From Pseudolabrys sp. (GTDB lineage Bacteria > Pseudomonadota > Alphaproteobacteria > Rhizobiales > Xanthobacteraceae): a stretch of 64,000 nucleotides of DNA. Shown piece after piece: positions 27,495 to 37,359 of this stretch (positions are counted from its first letter, which is position 1; every line of letters begins with the position of its first letter). The notes below the pieces were generated by a model. The model had not been told where the DNA came from. It made no database searches and saw only the letters and a program-made list of their open reading frames with translations. A program made the position numbers and the translations under genes. Location of the stretch: positions 61,241 to 125,240 of the forward strand of contig JALHRB010000006.1 of assembly GCA_022841665.1 (NCBI GenBank), written 5' to 3'.

Positions 27495-28616
27495 ATGTCC
27501 TTCAACACCTTCGGCCGCCTTTTCCGGTTCACCAGCTTCGGCGAAAGCCACGGGGCGGCGATCGGCTGTGTCGTCGATGGCGTGCCGCCGCGCATGACGC
27601 TGTCGGCGCAGGAGATCCAGTTGGAGCTAGACCGGCGCCGGCCGGGCCAGTCGCGCTTCACCACCCAGCGGCAGGAGCCGGACGCGGTCAAGATCATGTC
27701 CGGCGTGTTCACCGGCGAGGACGGCGTGCAGCGCACGACCGGGACGCCGGTCATGCTGATGATCGAGAACGTCGACCAGCGCTCGAAAGACTATTCCGAC
27801 ATCAAGGACAAGTACCGGCCCGGCCACGCCGGCTACGTCTACGACGTCAAATACGGCTTGCACGATTATCGCGGCGGCGGGCGCGCCTCGGCGCGCGAGA
27901 CGGCAGTGCGCGTCGCCGCCGGCGCCATCGCGCGCAGAATCGTGCCCGGCCTCTCCGTGCGCGCCGCGCTGGTGCAGATGGGGCCGCACAAGGTCGACCG
28001 CGCGCGCTGGGACTGGAACGAAGTGGCAAAGAACCCGTTCTTCTGCCCCGATCCTGTGCAGGCGAAATTCTTCGAGGACTATCTCGACGGCATCCGCAAG
28101 GCGGGCTCCTCCATCGGCGCGGTGATCGAGGTCGTGGCCGACGGCGTGCCGGCCGGGCTCGGCGCGCCGGTCTATGGCAAGCTCGACGCCGAACTCGCTT
28201 CCGCGCTGATGGGCATCAATGCCGTCAAAGGCGTCGAGATCGGCGACGGCATGGCGGTCGCCGAATTGCGCGGCGAGGACAATGCCGACGAGATGCGTAT
28301 GGGGAATGACCGCAAGCCGGTGTTCCTGTCCAACCACGCCGGCGGCATTCTCGGCGGCATCTCGACCGGCCAGCCGATCGTCGCGCGCTTCGCGGTGAAG
28401 CCGACCTCGTCGATCCTCACCCCGCGCAAGACGGTTGACCGTTACGGCAACGACACCGAGATCGTCACCAAAGGCCGCCACGACCCCTGCGTCGGCATCC
28501 GCGCCGTGCCCATCGCCGAAGCGATGGTGGCATGCGTGCTGGCGGATCACTATCTCCTGCATCGCGGCCAGATGGGCGAGGGGACGGTCTGGCCGTTCGC
28601 CAAGCCCGGCGCCTGA
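27495..28616 (+). CDS. aroC: chorismate synthase
   Basis: 373 residues, full length. Landmarks are FTSFGESHG near the start, [29 protein letters not shown], the GGISTGQPI segment and [17 protein letters not shown]. It converts EPSP to chorismate with reduced FMN. ribB follows 20 bases downstream. Confidence 0.97.
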   Translation: MSFNTFGRLFRFTSFGESHGAAIGCVVDGVPPRMTLSAQEIQLELDRRRPGQSRFTTQRQEPDAVKIMSGVFTGEDGVQRTTGTPVMLMIENVDQRSKDYSDIKDKYRPGHAGYVYDVKYGLHDYRGGGRASARETAVRVAAGAIARRIVPGLSVRAALVQMGPHKVDRARWDWNEVAKNPFFCPDPVQAKFFEDYLDGIRKAGSSIGAVIEVVADGVPAGLGAPVYGKLDAELASALMGINAVKGVEIGDGMAVAELRGEDNADEMRMGNDRKPVFLSNHAGGILGGISTGQPIVARFAVKPTSSILTPRKTVDRYGNDTEIVTKGRHDPCVGIRAVPIAEAMVACVLADHYLLHRGQMGEGTVWPFAKPGA

Positions 28617-28636
28617 CGTTACCCCCGAGGTAAAGA

Positions 28637-29725
28637 GTGTCTGACAGCCACCAGCGTGCCGAAGCGGCGATCAAGGCCTTTGCCAAGGGCGAGCTCGTCG
28701 TCGTCACCGACGACGACGACCGCGAGAACGAGGGCGACCTGTTCGTCGCCGCCTCGCTCTGCACGCCGGAGAAGATGGCCTTCATCATCCGCCACACCTC
28801 CGGCATCGTTTGCGCGCCGCTCGGCGTCGAGCTTGCGCGGCGGCTGCACCTCGATCCGATGGTGGCGGAGAACGACGCGCCGCTCGGCACCGCCTTCACC
28901 GTCACGGTTGACGTGCGCCATGGGCTGACCACCGGCATCTCGGCCGAGGAGCGCTGCAACACCGTGCGCGCGCTCGCCAACGACAACAGCGGCGCCGCCG
29001 ACTTCGTGCGCCCGGGCCACGTGTTTCCGCTGGTCGCCCGCCAGGGCGGCGTGCTGATGCGTTCCGGCCATACCGAGGCCTGCGTCGATCTTTGCCGCCT
29101 CGCCAAGCTGCCGCCGGTCGGCGTGCTGGCCGAGCTGATGAACGACAACGGCACGGTGATGCGCGGGCCGGAGGTCGTCGCCTTCGCCGACAAGCACAAG
29201 CTCGCGTATGTCTCCATCGCCGAGCTGATCGCCTACCGGCAGAGCCGCGACAAGCTGGTCGAGCGGGTCGGCGAATTTCAATTGGCGTCGGATATCGGCC
29301 CGCTCAAGGGCTATGCCTACGTGACTCCGTTCGACCGCGTGCACCACATGGCCTTCGTCTATGGCGACCTCGGCGACGGCGCCGGCGTGCCGGCGCGCCT
29401 GCACCGCGCCGACGTGATCGGCGACGTGTTCGGCGGCGCCAAGACCATCCGCGCGGCGCTCATGCGCTTCAAGGCGGAAGGCCGCGGCGTCATCGTGTAC
29501 CTGCGCGACGGCACCGCCGGCGTGCCGGTGGCGGAAATCCCGCATGCCGACACCGGCACCGAGGCCGCCCGCTCGCGGCAATGGCGCGAGATCGGGCTGG
29601 GCGCGCAAATCCTGCGCGACCTCGGCATTTCCTCGATCCGGCTGCTTGCCTCCAGCCACCGGACCTATGTCGGCCTGTCCGGCTTCGGCATCGAGATCGA
29701 GAAGACCGAGCCGCTGGAAGGCTAA
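28637..29725 (+). CDS. ribB: 3,4-dihydroxy-2-butanone 4-phosphate synthase with degenerate GTP cyclohydrolase II domain
   Basis: 362 residues from GTG 28637 (20 bases after aroC). The N-terminal RibB domain is intact: DDDDRENEGDL, HTSGIVCAPL, THTEACVDL-type RSGHTEACVDL. The C-terminal half keeps the RibA fold outline (EGRGVIVYL, LGAQILRDLGISSIRLL) but the zinc cysteines are gone (ARLHRADVIGDVFGG instead of Cys...CxC) and the catalytic segment after YxR is changed. It should make the riboflavin precursor from ribulose-5-P but not open GTP. Another ribA must exist elsewhere. Confidence 0.93.
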   Translation: MSDSHQRAEAAIKAFAKGELVVVTDDDDRENEGDLFVAASLCTPEKMAFIIRHTSGIVCAPLGVELARRLHLDPMVAENDAPLGTAFTVTVDVRHGLTTGISAEERCNTVRALANDNSGAADFVRPGHVFPLVARQGGVLMRSGHTEACVDLCRLAKLPPVGVLAELMNDNGTVMRGPEVVAFADKHKLAYVSIAELIAYRQSRDKLVERVGEFQLASDIGPLKGYAYVTPFDRVHHMAFVYGDLGDGAGVPARLHRADVIGDVFGGAKTIRAALMRFKAEGRGVIVYLRDGTAGVPVAEIPHADTGTEAARSRQWREIGLGAQILRDLGISSIRLLASSHRTYVGLSGFGIEIEKTEPLEG

Positions 29726-29770
29726 TCCACAGGGCTTTTATTGCCCCGCGCGCCGTGGCACGCTTGCGCC

Positions 29771-30622
29771 ATGGGGCGCCGCGGTTTGCATAAGACCATC
29801 GCCGGCATGGTCGTCGCCGCGGCGTTTGCCGCCGCGGCGCTGGCCGCACCCGCGCTGCCCCGCTTCGCCGACAAGAGCCCGAACGCCATCCCGGTCGACG
29901 TCGAGCTCGTCCTCGCGGTCGACATCTCCTATTCGATGGACCCGGAAGAGCAGGCGCTGCAGCGCGAGGGCTATGCGCGGGCGCTCACCTCGCGCGAATT
30001 CCTCACCGCGCTGCGCGAAGGCGCGCACGGCAAGATCGCCGTCACTTATTTCGAGTGGGCGGGCCCGAACATCCAGAACATCATCGTGCCGTGGCGATTG
30101 ATCGAAGGGCCGGAATCGGCCGATGCGGTCGCCGCCGAGATCGCGCGCATACCCTTGCGGCGCGCCTCGCGCACCTCCATCGCCGGCGCTCTCCAGTTCG
30201 CCAAGCCTTTGTTCGACAACAGCGGCTATCGCGGCGTGCGGCGCGTGATCGACGTGTCCGGCGACGGCGCCAACAATTCAGGTCCGTTGGTGGCGGTCAC
30301 GCGCGACGAGGTGCTGGCGGCGGGCATCACCATCAACGGCCTGCCGATCATGCTCAAGCGTTCCTTCACCGGAACGCTCGATATCGATCAGCTCGACATC
30401 TATTACGAGGATTGCGTGATCGGGGGGCCCGGCGCCTTCGTCATCCCGATCCGCGAGCGCGACCAGTTCATCACGGCGACGCGCACCAAGCTGGTGCTGG
30501 AAATCGCCGGCCGGCAGCCGGAGGCGCGCGTCGTGCCGGCCTCCGCGCGGGCGCCGCGCATCTCCTGCACCATCGGCGAGAGGCTGTGGCAGGAGCGCTG
30601 GGGCGGGCACGACTTCAGGTAA
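29771..30622 (+). CDS. DUF1194 (von Willebrand A-like) exported protein
   Basis: 283 residues from ATG 29771 with a signal peptide (hydrophobic stretch ending LAAPALP). The body has a vWA-like MIDAS start VLAVDISYSMD, then DVSGDGANNSG, matching DUF1194. Probably periplasmic and metal-binding; function unknown. It follows ribB by 45 bases. Confidence 0.88.
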   Translation: MGRRGLHKTIAGMVVAAAFAAAALAAPALPRFADKSPNAIPVDVELVLAVDISYSMDPEEQALQREGYARALTSREFLTALREGAHGKIAVTYFEWAGPNIQNIIVPWRLIEGPESADAVAAEIARIPLRRASRTSIAGALQFAKPLFDNSGYRGVRRVIDVSGDGANNSGPLVAVTRDEVLAAGITINGLPIMLKRSFTGTLDIDQLDIYYEDCVIGGPGAFVIPIRERDQFITATRTKLVLEIAGRQPEARVVPASARAPRISCTIGERLWQERWGGHDFR

Positions 30623-30662
30623 CCCACGGGTCATGCCCTGCGACGGCGGGGTTAGCCATGCG

Positions 30663-31154
30663 TTAGCGCGCGCCACCCCCTGCCGCGGTACGCTTCAGGT
30701 GATTGAGCAGAACTTCCGCGCATCTGTAGGCGTTGAAGTTTTCAGTCGACTGGTTTTGCTGAAAACGCAGATAGGCTTGCTTGAAATTGCGATCGGCCAT
30801 GATGGCGTCCTGGATATCCAGGTAGATGGCTGTGCATGCGGCGTTGCAGGCTTGCGCGACGACGTTTTCCGCATCCTGGAATCTCGACAGATCGCGCCCG
30901 CCGATAGGGTGGGACCAGTTTGGCGGATTGATCACGCGGAAGCCCGGGCGTGCCGTGTACTGGTAGATGTAAAGGTGAGCGCCGTTCTCGCCCGTACTGC
31001 TGCATTTGTATTGATGGATGACCGAAGCTTCGACGTTCGGCGCCGCAGGCTGCACGACTTTTCCGACGAGTTCGTAAGAACGGGCAGGGACTGTGGAAAA
31101 TGCGAGCACGGCCGCCAGAGCGGCGTAGGCTATGCCATTCGCCTGTATTTTCAT
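30663..31154 (-). CDS. unknown exported protein (163 aa)
   Basis: A signal peptide (residues 1-25, ending VPARS) precedes a mature region with four cysteines (QYKCSS, AQACNAACTA, AYRCAEV) that could form two disulphides, and tyrosine-rich YIYQYTARPGFRV. AAGGAGGGG is an excellent ribosome-binding site before ATG 31154. I do not recognise the family. The upstream ~110 bases are strikingly AT-rich, unlike the neighbourhood. Confidence 0.75.
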   Translation of the reverse strand: MKIQANGIAYAALAAVLAFSTVPARSYELVGKVVQPAAPNVEASVIHQYKCSSTGENGAHLYIYQYTARPGFRVINPPNWSHPIGGRDLSRFQDAENVVAQACNAACTAIYLDIQDAIMADRNFKQAYLRFQQNQSTENFNAYRCAEVLLNHLKRTAAGGGAR

Positions 31155-31272
31155 TTTCCCCTCCTTATTTGGCGATCAATTTCCTCCGCAAAGTGAATGC
31201 AACTATAGACTGTATAAGTAAAAATACTAGTAAAAGTATATGGTGGGAACGCTTCGTGCGTGGAGAGAGCGC
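31155..31272. promoter_or_regulatory. AT-rich promoter region of the exported protein
   Basis: Between the RlmD-type gene and the orphan exported protein. It contains ATACT-6-AGTAT (31224-31239) and TATAGACTGTATA, and base composition far below the window average. A promoter or operator is likely but individual boxes are not assigned. Confidence 0.5.
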
Positions 31273-32514
31273 TCAGCGCTCGAACTTGCCGACCACCTCG
31301 ACGTGATACGACCAGCGGAACTGGTCGACCGCGGTGACGCGCGCGAGCTTGTAGCCGCCGCCGATCAGGATATTGGCGTCGCGCGCGAAACTGGTGGCGT
31401 CGCAGGAGACGGCGACGACGGTCTTCACCGCGCTCTTGGCCAATTCGCGCGCCTGCGCCTCGGCGCCCTGGCGTGGGGGATCGAACACCACCGCGTCGAA
31501 GGCCTTCAACTCCATCGGCAGGAAGGGCCGGCGGAACAGGTCGCGCGTCTGCGCGTCGAGCGGCTTCAGTCCCGAGGTGCTGGCGGCGGCACGCTCCATC
31601 GCCTTGACCGCGGCGGCTTCGCTGTCGGCGGCTGTGACGCGCGCGCTCTCCGCCAGCCGAAGCGCGAAGGTGCCGATGCCGCAGAACAGGTCGGCGACGC
31701 GCTTGGCCTTGCCGGTATGTGCCAGCACCAGCTGCGCCAGCCGTGCCTCGCCGTCCGCCGTCGCCTGCAGGAAGGCGCCCGGCGGTAGCGGCACGCCAGC
31801 GCGGCCGACCTTGAGCATCGGCTGCGCGCGCTGCGTCACCAGTTCGCTGTGGCGCGTGATGCGCGCGAGCCGGTGCGTTTCGGCGAGGCGCGCCAGCGCG
31901 GCGGTTCGGTCTGAGGTGAGCGGGCCGGAACCGCGCACGTCGACGTCCATGCCGGTATCGGTGGCGGTCACCTGGATGTCGAGCGGCTTGTTGGCGGGCC
32001 GCAGAATTTCCGCGATCGCCCACGCGGCCGGCACCGCGCCGTCGAGCCCCGGCGCCAGCACCGGACAGGCGTCGATCGGCACGATGTGGTGCGCCCGCGG
32101 CGCCGTGAAGCCGACTTCCAGCACGTCATGCGCGCCGCGCCGCGCATGCAGCACCGCGCGCCGGCGCCCTGCGCCATGCGCGTCGACGATGGTTTCATCC
32201 ACCGGGGCGATCAGCCCGGCCTGCGCCAGCGCCTCCACCACCAGCGAGCGCTTCCACAAATGGTATTCGGCGAGCGACCAGTGCTGGAGCGCGCAGCCGC
32301 CGCACTGGCCGAAATGCTTGCAGACCGGCGCCGCGCGCTCGCGGCTCGGCTTGTCGACATGCACGAGATGGCGGCGGTCGGGATGGCCGGCAACCGGCGT
32401 GACGGTCACGGTTTCGCCCGGCAGCGCATAGGGCACGTAGACGGCGCCCGCCGGCGTCTCGGCGACGCCGTCGCCGCGATGGCCGAGGCCGGTGATGGTG
32501 AGCTGTTCAGTCAC
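31273..32514 (-). CDS. RlmD/TrmA-family 23S rRNA (uracil-C5)-methyltransferase
   Basis: 413 residues: N-terminal TRAM-like part ([15 protein letters not shown]...[10 protein letters not shown]), Fe-S cysteine cluster [10 protein letters not shown] (with another Cys at ACPV), SAM motif [20 protein letters not shown], and catalytic [10 protein letters not shown]. It methylates C5 of a uridine in rRNA (U1939 or U747 in E. coli terms) or tRNA. It lies next to tlyA in related genomes; here parDE sits between. Confidence 0.92.
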   Translation of the reverse strand: MTEQLTITGLGHRGDGVAETPAGAVYVPYALPGETVTVTPVAGHPDRRHLVHVDKPSRERAAPVCKHFGQCGGCALQHWSLAEYHLWKRSLVVEALAQAGLIAPVDETIVDAHGAGRRRAVLHARRGAHDVLEVGFTAPRAHHIVPIDACPVLAPGLDGAVPAAWAIAEILRPANKPLDIQVTATDTGMDVDVRGSGPLTSDRTAALARLAETHRLARITRHSELVTQRAQPMLKVGRAGVPLPPGAFLQATADGEARLAQLVLAHTGKAKRVADLFCGIGTFALRLAESARVTAADSEAAAVKAMERAAASTSGLKPLDAQTRDLFRRPFLPMELKAFDAVVFDPPRQGAEAQARELAKSAVKTVVAVSCDATSFARDANILIGGGYKLARVTAVDQFRWSYHVEVVGKFER

Positions 32515-32579
32515 GACGAGGGTTCCGGGGCCGTTCGCGGGCGTCTGTCAGAGGTGACGATTCGTGCTATACAAGCTTT

Positions 32580-32834
32580 ATGACCGTCACGCTCACGCCT
32601 GAACAGATGAAATGGATCGAGGAGGCCGTCGCCGCCGGGCAATTCTCGTCGGTCGAGGAGGCCGTTCGGGTGGCGGTGGACGGGTTGATCGTGACGGCCA
32701 AGTTCGACGATCTGGCCTGGACCCAGCCTTATATCGACGAAGCGCGCGAAGAGGTTGTGAAGGGAAAGGTCATCGCCGGCGACGAATTTATTGCCTGGCT
32801 TGATGACAAGGCTAAATCGCTGCGCGGTCGATGA
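32580..32834 (+). CDS. parD: ParD-like antitoxin
   Basis: 84 residues: an N-terminal ribbon-helix-helix-like part (MTVTLTPEQMKWIEEAVAAG, FSSVEEAVRVAV) and an acidic flexible C-terminal toxin-binding half. It should bind ParE and repress the operon. Its stop overlaps parE (ATGA, 32831-32834). Confidence 0.9.
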   Translation: MTVTLTPEQMKWIEEAVAAGQFSSVEEAVRVAVDGLIVTAKFDDLAWTQPYIDEAREEVVKGKVIAGDEFIAWLDDKAKSLRGR

Positions 32835-33139
32835 TCCGCCTGATTGTCACCGAAAGCGCCAAGTCCGATATTTCCCAAATCCTGGATTATTTAGAAACTG
32901 AAGCCGGGCCTGCGACCGCGGCGCGATACAGCGACGATTTCAGAGAATGGTTTTCGGCGCTTGCGGTATTTCCGGAGAGCGGTTCGCCCCGTCCGGCGCT
33001 GGGCAAGTCCGTTCGCGTCGGGATTATTCATCCCTGTCTCATGTTGTACGAATATGCGTCGGATGCGGCTTCCGTCAGCCTCCTGCGGGTGCTGCACGGG
33101 CGAAGAAAGGTTACGAGAGCGCTTCTTCGCCGCCGCTAG
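32831..33139 (+). CDS. parE: ParE/RelE-superfamily toxin
   Basis: 102 residues: SAKSDISQILDYLE N-terminal helices, then YSDDFREWFSAL and a C-terminal beta sheet with VGIIHPCLMLYEY and VLHGRRK. ParE toxins inhibit gyrase; RelE relatives cut mRNA; this one is ParE-like by pairing with ParD. Its TAG stop is the CTAG shared with the convergent tlyA. Confidence 0.9.
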   Translation: MIRLIVTESAKSDISQILDYLETEAGPATAARYSDDFREWFSALAVFPESGSPRPALGKSVRVGIIHPCLMLYEYASDAASVSLLRVLHGRRKVTRALLRRR

Positions 33140-33864
33140 CGCACAGCCCCAAGCAAAAATTCGGCGTTGCCGTCGCCGCCTGCGATGGGCGACGGCATGA
33201 CCCCGAGCACGCGCCAGCCGAGCGTGGCGACGAAGGCCGCGATGTCGTCGCACACCTTTCGGCGCACGGCTTCGTCGCGAACCACGCCTTTCTTGAGCGC
33301 CGTGCGGCCGGCCTCGAACTGCGGCTTGATCAGCGCAACCAGCTCCGCCTGCGGCGCGGCAAGCGCCGTTGCCGCCGGCAGCACCAGCTTGAGCGAGATG
33401 AAGCTGACATCGACGGTGATCAGGTCGGGCGGCTCATCGAGTGGCGCAGGGGAGAGTGTGCGGATATCGGTCTCCTCCAGCGACACCACCTCGGGCCGCG
33501 CCCGCAAGGACGCGTGCAACTGGCCGCGTCCGACATCGACGGCATAGACGCGCCTTGCGCCGCGCGCCAGCAGCGCCTCGGTAAAGCCGCCGGTGGAGGC
33601 GCCGACGTCGAGGCAGATGCGGCCCTTCGGGTCGAATTTGAAACGGTCGAGCGCCGCCGCGAGCTTCAGGCCGCCGCGAGAGACGTAAGGATGGGCGGCG
33701 CGCGCATCGATGCGGGCATCGGTCTCGATCTCTTCCGATGGCTTGCGCACCAGCGTGCCGTTGGCGGTGACCAGGCCGGCGGCGATGGCGGCCTGCGCCT
33801 TGGCGCGGCTCTCGAACAGACCGCGCTCGACCAGCAGACGATCCGCGCGCCGGCGATCGGTCAT
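33136..33864 (-). CDS. tlyA: TlyA-family rRNA 2'-O-methyltransferase/hemolysin-like
   Basis: 242 residues: S4 RNA-binding domain at 1-60 (RRRADRLLVERGLFESRAKAQ), then a FtsJ-like methyltransferase with CLDVGASTGGFTEALL and VDVSFISLKLVL. TlyA methylates 16S C1409 and 23S C1920 in mycobacteria. It has a full-length S4 domain here. Confidence 0.93.
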   Translation of the reverse strand: MTDRRRADRLLVERGLFESRAKAQAAIAAGLVTANGTLVRKPSEEIETDARIDARAAHPYVSRGGLKLAAALDRFKFDPKGRICLDVGASTGGFTEALLARGARRVYAVDVGRGQLHASLRARPEVVSLEETDIRTLSPAPLDEPPDLITVDVSFISLKLVLPAATALAAPQAELVALIKPQFEAGRTALKKGVVRDEAVRRKVCDDIAAFVATLGWRVLGVMPSPIAGGDGNAEFLLGAVR

Positions 33865-33964
33865 CGCACGCGCACCGGCGTCGGGCGGGAACCGGCGTGC
33901 CGCATTAGGGTTGTTGTCATCGGTTCAACACAAGTCGATTTGCCGGTCCAACCGGGAGGCAAGC

Positions 33965-34153
33965 ATGGCACGGAAGTATTCCAAGGGCGCGCAGAAATAT
34001 GTGAAGCGCGCGATGAAGAAGCGCAAGAAAGGCACGCTCAGGAGCGGCCGCAGCGGCAAGAAGGTCAAGAGCCGCAAGCAGGCGATCGCCATCGGCCTAT
34101 CGGAAGCGCGCAAGAAGGGCAAGAAAGTGCCGCGGAAGAAGAAGCGTCTCTAG
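33965..34153 (+). CDS. DUF6496 small basic protein (62 aa)
   Basis: From ATG 33965 with GGGAGG six to seven bases upstream. The product is almost entirely Lys/Arg/Gly ([37 protein letters not shown]). The block [20 protein letters not shown] is what defines DUF6496. Such a composition suggests nucleic-acid binding, but this is inference. It ends in a CTAG shared with the convergent dxs. Confidence 0.85.
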   Translation: MARKYSKGAQKYVKRAMKKRKKGTLRSGRSGKKVKSRKQAIAIGLSEARKKGKKVPRKKKRL

Positions 34154-36072
34154 GCCAGCTTCACCGTCTCGGCCGCCACGTCCTTGCCGAGCGCCTCGAA
34201 CACCTTGGCGACGATGCCCTTGGTGTCGAGCCCGGCCTTGGCGTACATCGCCGCCGGCGTGTCGTGGTCGAGGAATTCGTCGGGCAGCACCATGCAGCGA
34301 ATCTTGACGCCGGCGTCGAGCGCGCCGCTGTCGGCCAGAGCCTGCAGCACGTAAGAGCCGAAGCCGCCGACCGAGCCTTCCTCAATGGTGACCAGCACCT
34401 CATGCTCGCGCGCCAGCCGCATCAGCAGGTCGGTGTCGAGCGGCTTGGCGAAGCGCGCGTCGGCGACCGTCGTCGATAACCCCAGCGCGGCCAGCTCGTC
34501 CGCCGCCGTCAGGCATTCGCCCAGCCGCGCGCCGAACGAGAGCAGCGCCACCTTGTGGCCCTCGCGCACGATGCGCCCTTTGCCGATCTCGAGGGCTGAG
34601 CCTTCCGCCGGCATCGGCACGCCGAGGCCTTCGCCGCGCGGGTAGCGCAGCGCCGAGGGGCGGTCGTCGATGGCCGCCTGCGTCGCCACCATGTGCACCA
34701 GCTCGGCCTCGTCCGCCGCCGCCATCACCACCATGCCCGGCAGGCAACCCAGATAAGCGACGTCGAAGGCGCCCGCGTGCGTCGGCCCGTCGGCGCCGAC
34801 GAGGCCGGCGCGGTCGATGGCGAAGCGCACCGGCAGCTTCTGGATGGCGACGTCGTGCACAACCTGGTCGTAGGCGCGTTGCAGGAAGGTCGAGTAGATC
34901 GCCACGAAGGGCTTGAAGCCTTCGGTGGCGAGGCCGCCGGCGAAAGTCACCGCATGCTGCTCGGCGATGCCGACGTCGAAGCAGCGGGTGGGGAATTCCT
35001 GCGCGAACAGGTCGAGGCCGGTGCCGGACGGCATCGCCGCAGTGATGGCGACGATCTTGTCGTCCTTGCGCGCTTCCTTGATCAGGCTCTCGGCGAACAC
35101 CTTGGTGTATTGCGGCGCATGCGACTTGGATTTCGCCTGCGCGCCGGTGGCGACGTCGAACTTGACCACGCCGTGATATTTGTCGGCGGAAGTCTCGGCC
35201 GGCGCGTAGCCTTTGCCCTTTTGCGTCACGACGTGGACCAGGATCGGCCCGATCTCGGCGTCGCGCACGTTGCGCAGGATTGGCAGCAGATGGTCGAGAT
35301 TGTGCCCGTCGATCGGGCCGCAATAATAGAAACCGAGCTCCTCGAACAAGGTGCCGCCCATCACGTAGCCGCGGGCGTGCTCGACCGCGCGCGTGATGGC
35401 GCGGTCCCAGCTCTTCGGCAGGTGGTGGGTGAGCTGCTTGCCGACGTCGCGCAGCTTCAGATACGTGCGGCCGGAACCGAGCCGCGCCAGATAGGCCGAC
35501 ATGGCGCCGACCGGCGGCGCGATCGACATGTCGTTGTCGTTGAGGACGACGATCAGGCGCTCGTTGCGGGCGCCGGCATTGTTCATGGCCTCATAGGCCA
35601 TGCCCGCCGACATGGCGCCGTCGCCGATTACCGCGATGACGTGGTTCTTGTCGCCCTTGAGATCGCGCGCCACCGCCATGCCCAGCCCGGCCGAGATCGA
35701 GGTCGAGGAGTGCGCCGCGCCGAAGGGATCGTATTCGCTTTCGGCGCGCTTGGTGAAGCCGGACAGGCCGCCGCCCTGGCGCAGCGTGCGGATGCGGTCG
35801 CGCCGCCCGGTGAGGATCTTGTGCGGATAGCTCTGGTGGCCGACGTCCCAGATCAGGCGGTCGGCCGGCGTGTCGAACACGTGATGCAGCGCCACCGTCA
35901 GTTCGACCACGCCCAGACCGGCGCCGAGATGGCCGCCGGTCTTGGCGACGGCGTCGATGGTCTCGGTGCGCAGCTCGTCGGCGAGCTGTTTGAGCTGCTC
36001 GGCCGACAGGTTCTTCATATCGTTCGGGATATGGATGCGGTCGAGCAGCGGGGTCTTGGAAGCTTCGGGCAA
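34150..36072 (-). CDS. dxs: 1-deoxy-D-xylulose-5-phosphate synthase
   Basis: About 640 residues; TTG 36072 has GGAG six bases upstream, and TTG 36078 is the other option. Thiamine-diphosphate motifs ([48 protein letters not shown]) mark DXS. It condenses pyruvate and glyceraldehyde-3-P in the MEP isoprenoid route. xseB lies upstream on the same strand. Confidence 0.96.
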   Translation of the reverse strand: MPEASKTPLLDRIHIPNDMKNLSAEQLKQLADELRTETIDAVAKTGGHLGAGLGVVELTVALHHVFDTPADRLIWDVGHQSYPHKILTGRRDRIRTLRQGGGLSGFTKRAESEYDPFGAAHSSTSISAGLGMAVARDLKGDKNHVIAVIGDGAMSAGMAYEAMNNAGARNERLIVVLNDNDMSIAPPVGAMSAYLARLGSGRTYLKLRDVGKQLTHHLPKSWDRAITRAVEHARGYVMGGTLFEELGFYYCGPIDGHNLDHLLPILRNVRDAEIGPILVHVVTQKGKGYAPAETSADKYHGVVKFDVATGAQAKSKSHAPQYTKVFAESLIKEARKDDKIVAITAAMPSGTGLDLFAQEFPTRCFDVGIAEQHAVTFAGGLATEGFKPFVAIYSTFLQRAYDQVVHDVAIQKLPVRFAIDRAGLVGADGPTHAGAFDVAYLGCLPGMVVMAAADEAELVHMVATQAAIDDRPSALRYPRGEGLGVPMPAEGSALEIGKGRIVREGHKVALLSFGARLGECLTAADELAALGLSTTVADARFAKPLDTDLLMRLAREHEVLVTIEEGSVGGFGSYVLQALADSGALDAGVKIRCMVLPDEFLDHDTPAAMYAKAGLDTKGIVAKVFEALGKDVAAETVKLA

Positions 36073-36205
36073 GAGCAACTCCGAACCGGGTTTTCCGTGT
36101 ATTTCAGCCCTTTGCCGGCCGCGCGGGCCGGACGGGCAGGCTTACACCAGATCGGCGGTTTCGGGCAATTCGGCGGCCGGCCGGGGGCGGGCTCCCGAAA
36201 GGGCC

Positions 36206-36451
36206 TCAGCCCACGTCCAGCGGCTCGGCCCCGGTCGGCTTGCCGGAGGCGTCCAGGGTGATCTTCTCGACCCGGGCCTCCGCCTGGCGCAAGAGTTCCT
36301 CGCAGCGGGCTTTGAGCGCCTCGCCGCGCTCGTAGATCGCCACCGACTCCTCGAGCGGCACCTTGCCTTCCTCCAGCCGCTTGACGATCGATTCCAGTTC
36401 CTCGATCGCCCGCTCGAAGGGGAGTTTCTTCACGTCGTTGTTGTCGGCCAT
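36206..36451 (-). CDS. xseB: exodeoxyribonuclease VII small subunit
   Basis: 81 residues, typical Xse[33 protein letters not shown], coiled coil, then a short tail. It partners XseA, which is not in the window. The gene is 133 bases upstream of dxs on the same strand, the usual Rhizobiales order, though no polyprenyl synthase gene intervenes. Confidence 0.94.
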   Translation of the reverse strand: MADNNDVKKLPFERAIEELESIVKRLEEGKVPLEESVAIYERGEALKARCEELLRQAEARVEKITLDASGKPTGAEPLDVG

Positions 36452-36516
36452 GGGCGCTTTCCGGGGTGTCGTAAAGGGCAGTTTATGCCGGTGGAGGGGG
36501 GCGACGATAGGGGCGG

Positions 36517-37308
36517 TTATCCACCGGCCGTCTGCCGCCAGCGTCTTTCCATCAGCGCCAGCACGAGGGCACGCGGCGCGAGCCGCGGCAGCAGCGTCAT
36601 GATGCGGTTGGGCCAGCCCGGGACCACGACGCGGTGGCCGCCCATGAAACCTTCATAGCCGGCGCGCGCCACCTGGTTCGGGGATTGGCGCAAATAGGCG
36701 GGGAAGTATTCGCGCGCCATTCCCGCTTGCGCGAAGAAGCCCGTGTTCACCGGGCCGGGGCAGAGCGCGCAGACCTTCACGCCGTCGTTCTTCAGCTCCT
36801 CGTGCAGCGCCTCGGTGAGCGAAACCACATAGGCCTTGGTGGCGTGATAGACCGCCATGCCCGGCGCCGGCAGGAAGCCGGCGATGGAGGCGACGTTGAG
36901 GATGCCGCCTTTGTGCCGCACGACGCTGTCGATGAAACGCAGCGTGAGGTCGGTCGCCGCCCGCGCGTTGAGGTCGATCATCGCGAGCTGGCGGGCGCGG
37001 TCGCCGGTCGCCGCTTCGCCGAGCAGGCCGAAACCGGCATTGTTGACCAGGATTGCGACGTCGAGGCCGCGCGCCGCCAGGCCCTCGGCTACCTGCGCCG
37101 GGCCCTCCGCGTCGCCGAGGTCGGCGGCGATCACGTAAGGGCGCTTGTGCCCGGCGGCGGCGATGGCGTCGGCGAGCCGCTCAAGCTCGGCCTCGCGCCG
37201 CGCGGTGAGCGCGACCTGATGGCCGTGCCGGGCGAATTCGCGCGCCAGCGCCGCGCCGATGCCGGAAGAGGCACCGCTGATCAGACATACGGGTTCGGCG
37301 GGTGACAT
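36517..37308 (-). CDS. SDR-family oxidoreductase (DltE-like)
   Basis: 263 residues from ATG 37308; the frame continues upstream to 37824 but that part is antisense to the next SDR. Motifs: SGASSGIG near 11-18, NNAGFG, YHATK. Typical of broad SDRs acting on lipids or ketones; substrate unknown. Head-to-head with the SDR at 37360. Confidence 0.88.
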   Translation of the reverse strand: MSPAEPVCLISGASSGIGAALAREFARHGHQVALTARREAELERLADAIAAAGHKRPYVIAADLGDAEGPAQVAEGLAARGLDVAILVNNAGFGLLGEAATGDRARQLAMIDLNARAATDLTLRFIDSVVRHKGGILNVASIAGFLPAPGMAVYHATKAYVVSLTEALHEELKNDGVKVCALCPGPVNTGFFAQAGMAREYFPAYLRQSPNQVARAGYEGFMGGHRVVVPGWPNRIMTLLPRLAPRALVLALMERRWRQTAGG

Positions 37309-37359
37309 GGGCGCATGAATGCTCGACAATCGCCGCGAAAGCAATCGGGGGCGTGATTC

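Noticed and set aside
34693..36261. 522-codon frame opposite dxs
   Set aside because: Shadow frame; dxs motifs are unambiguous on the other strand.
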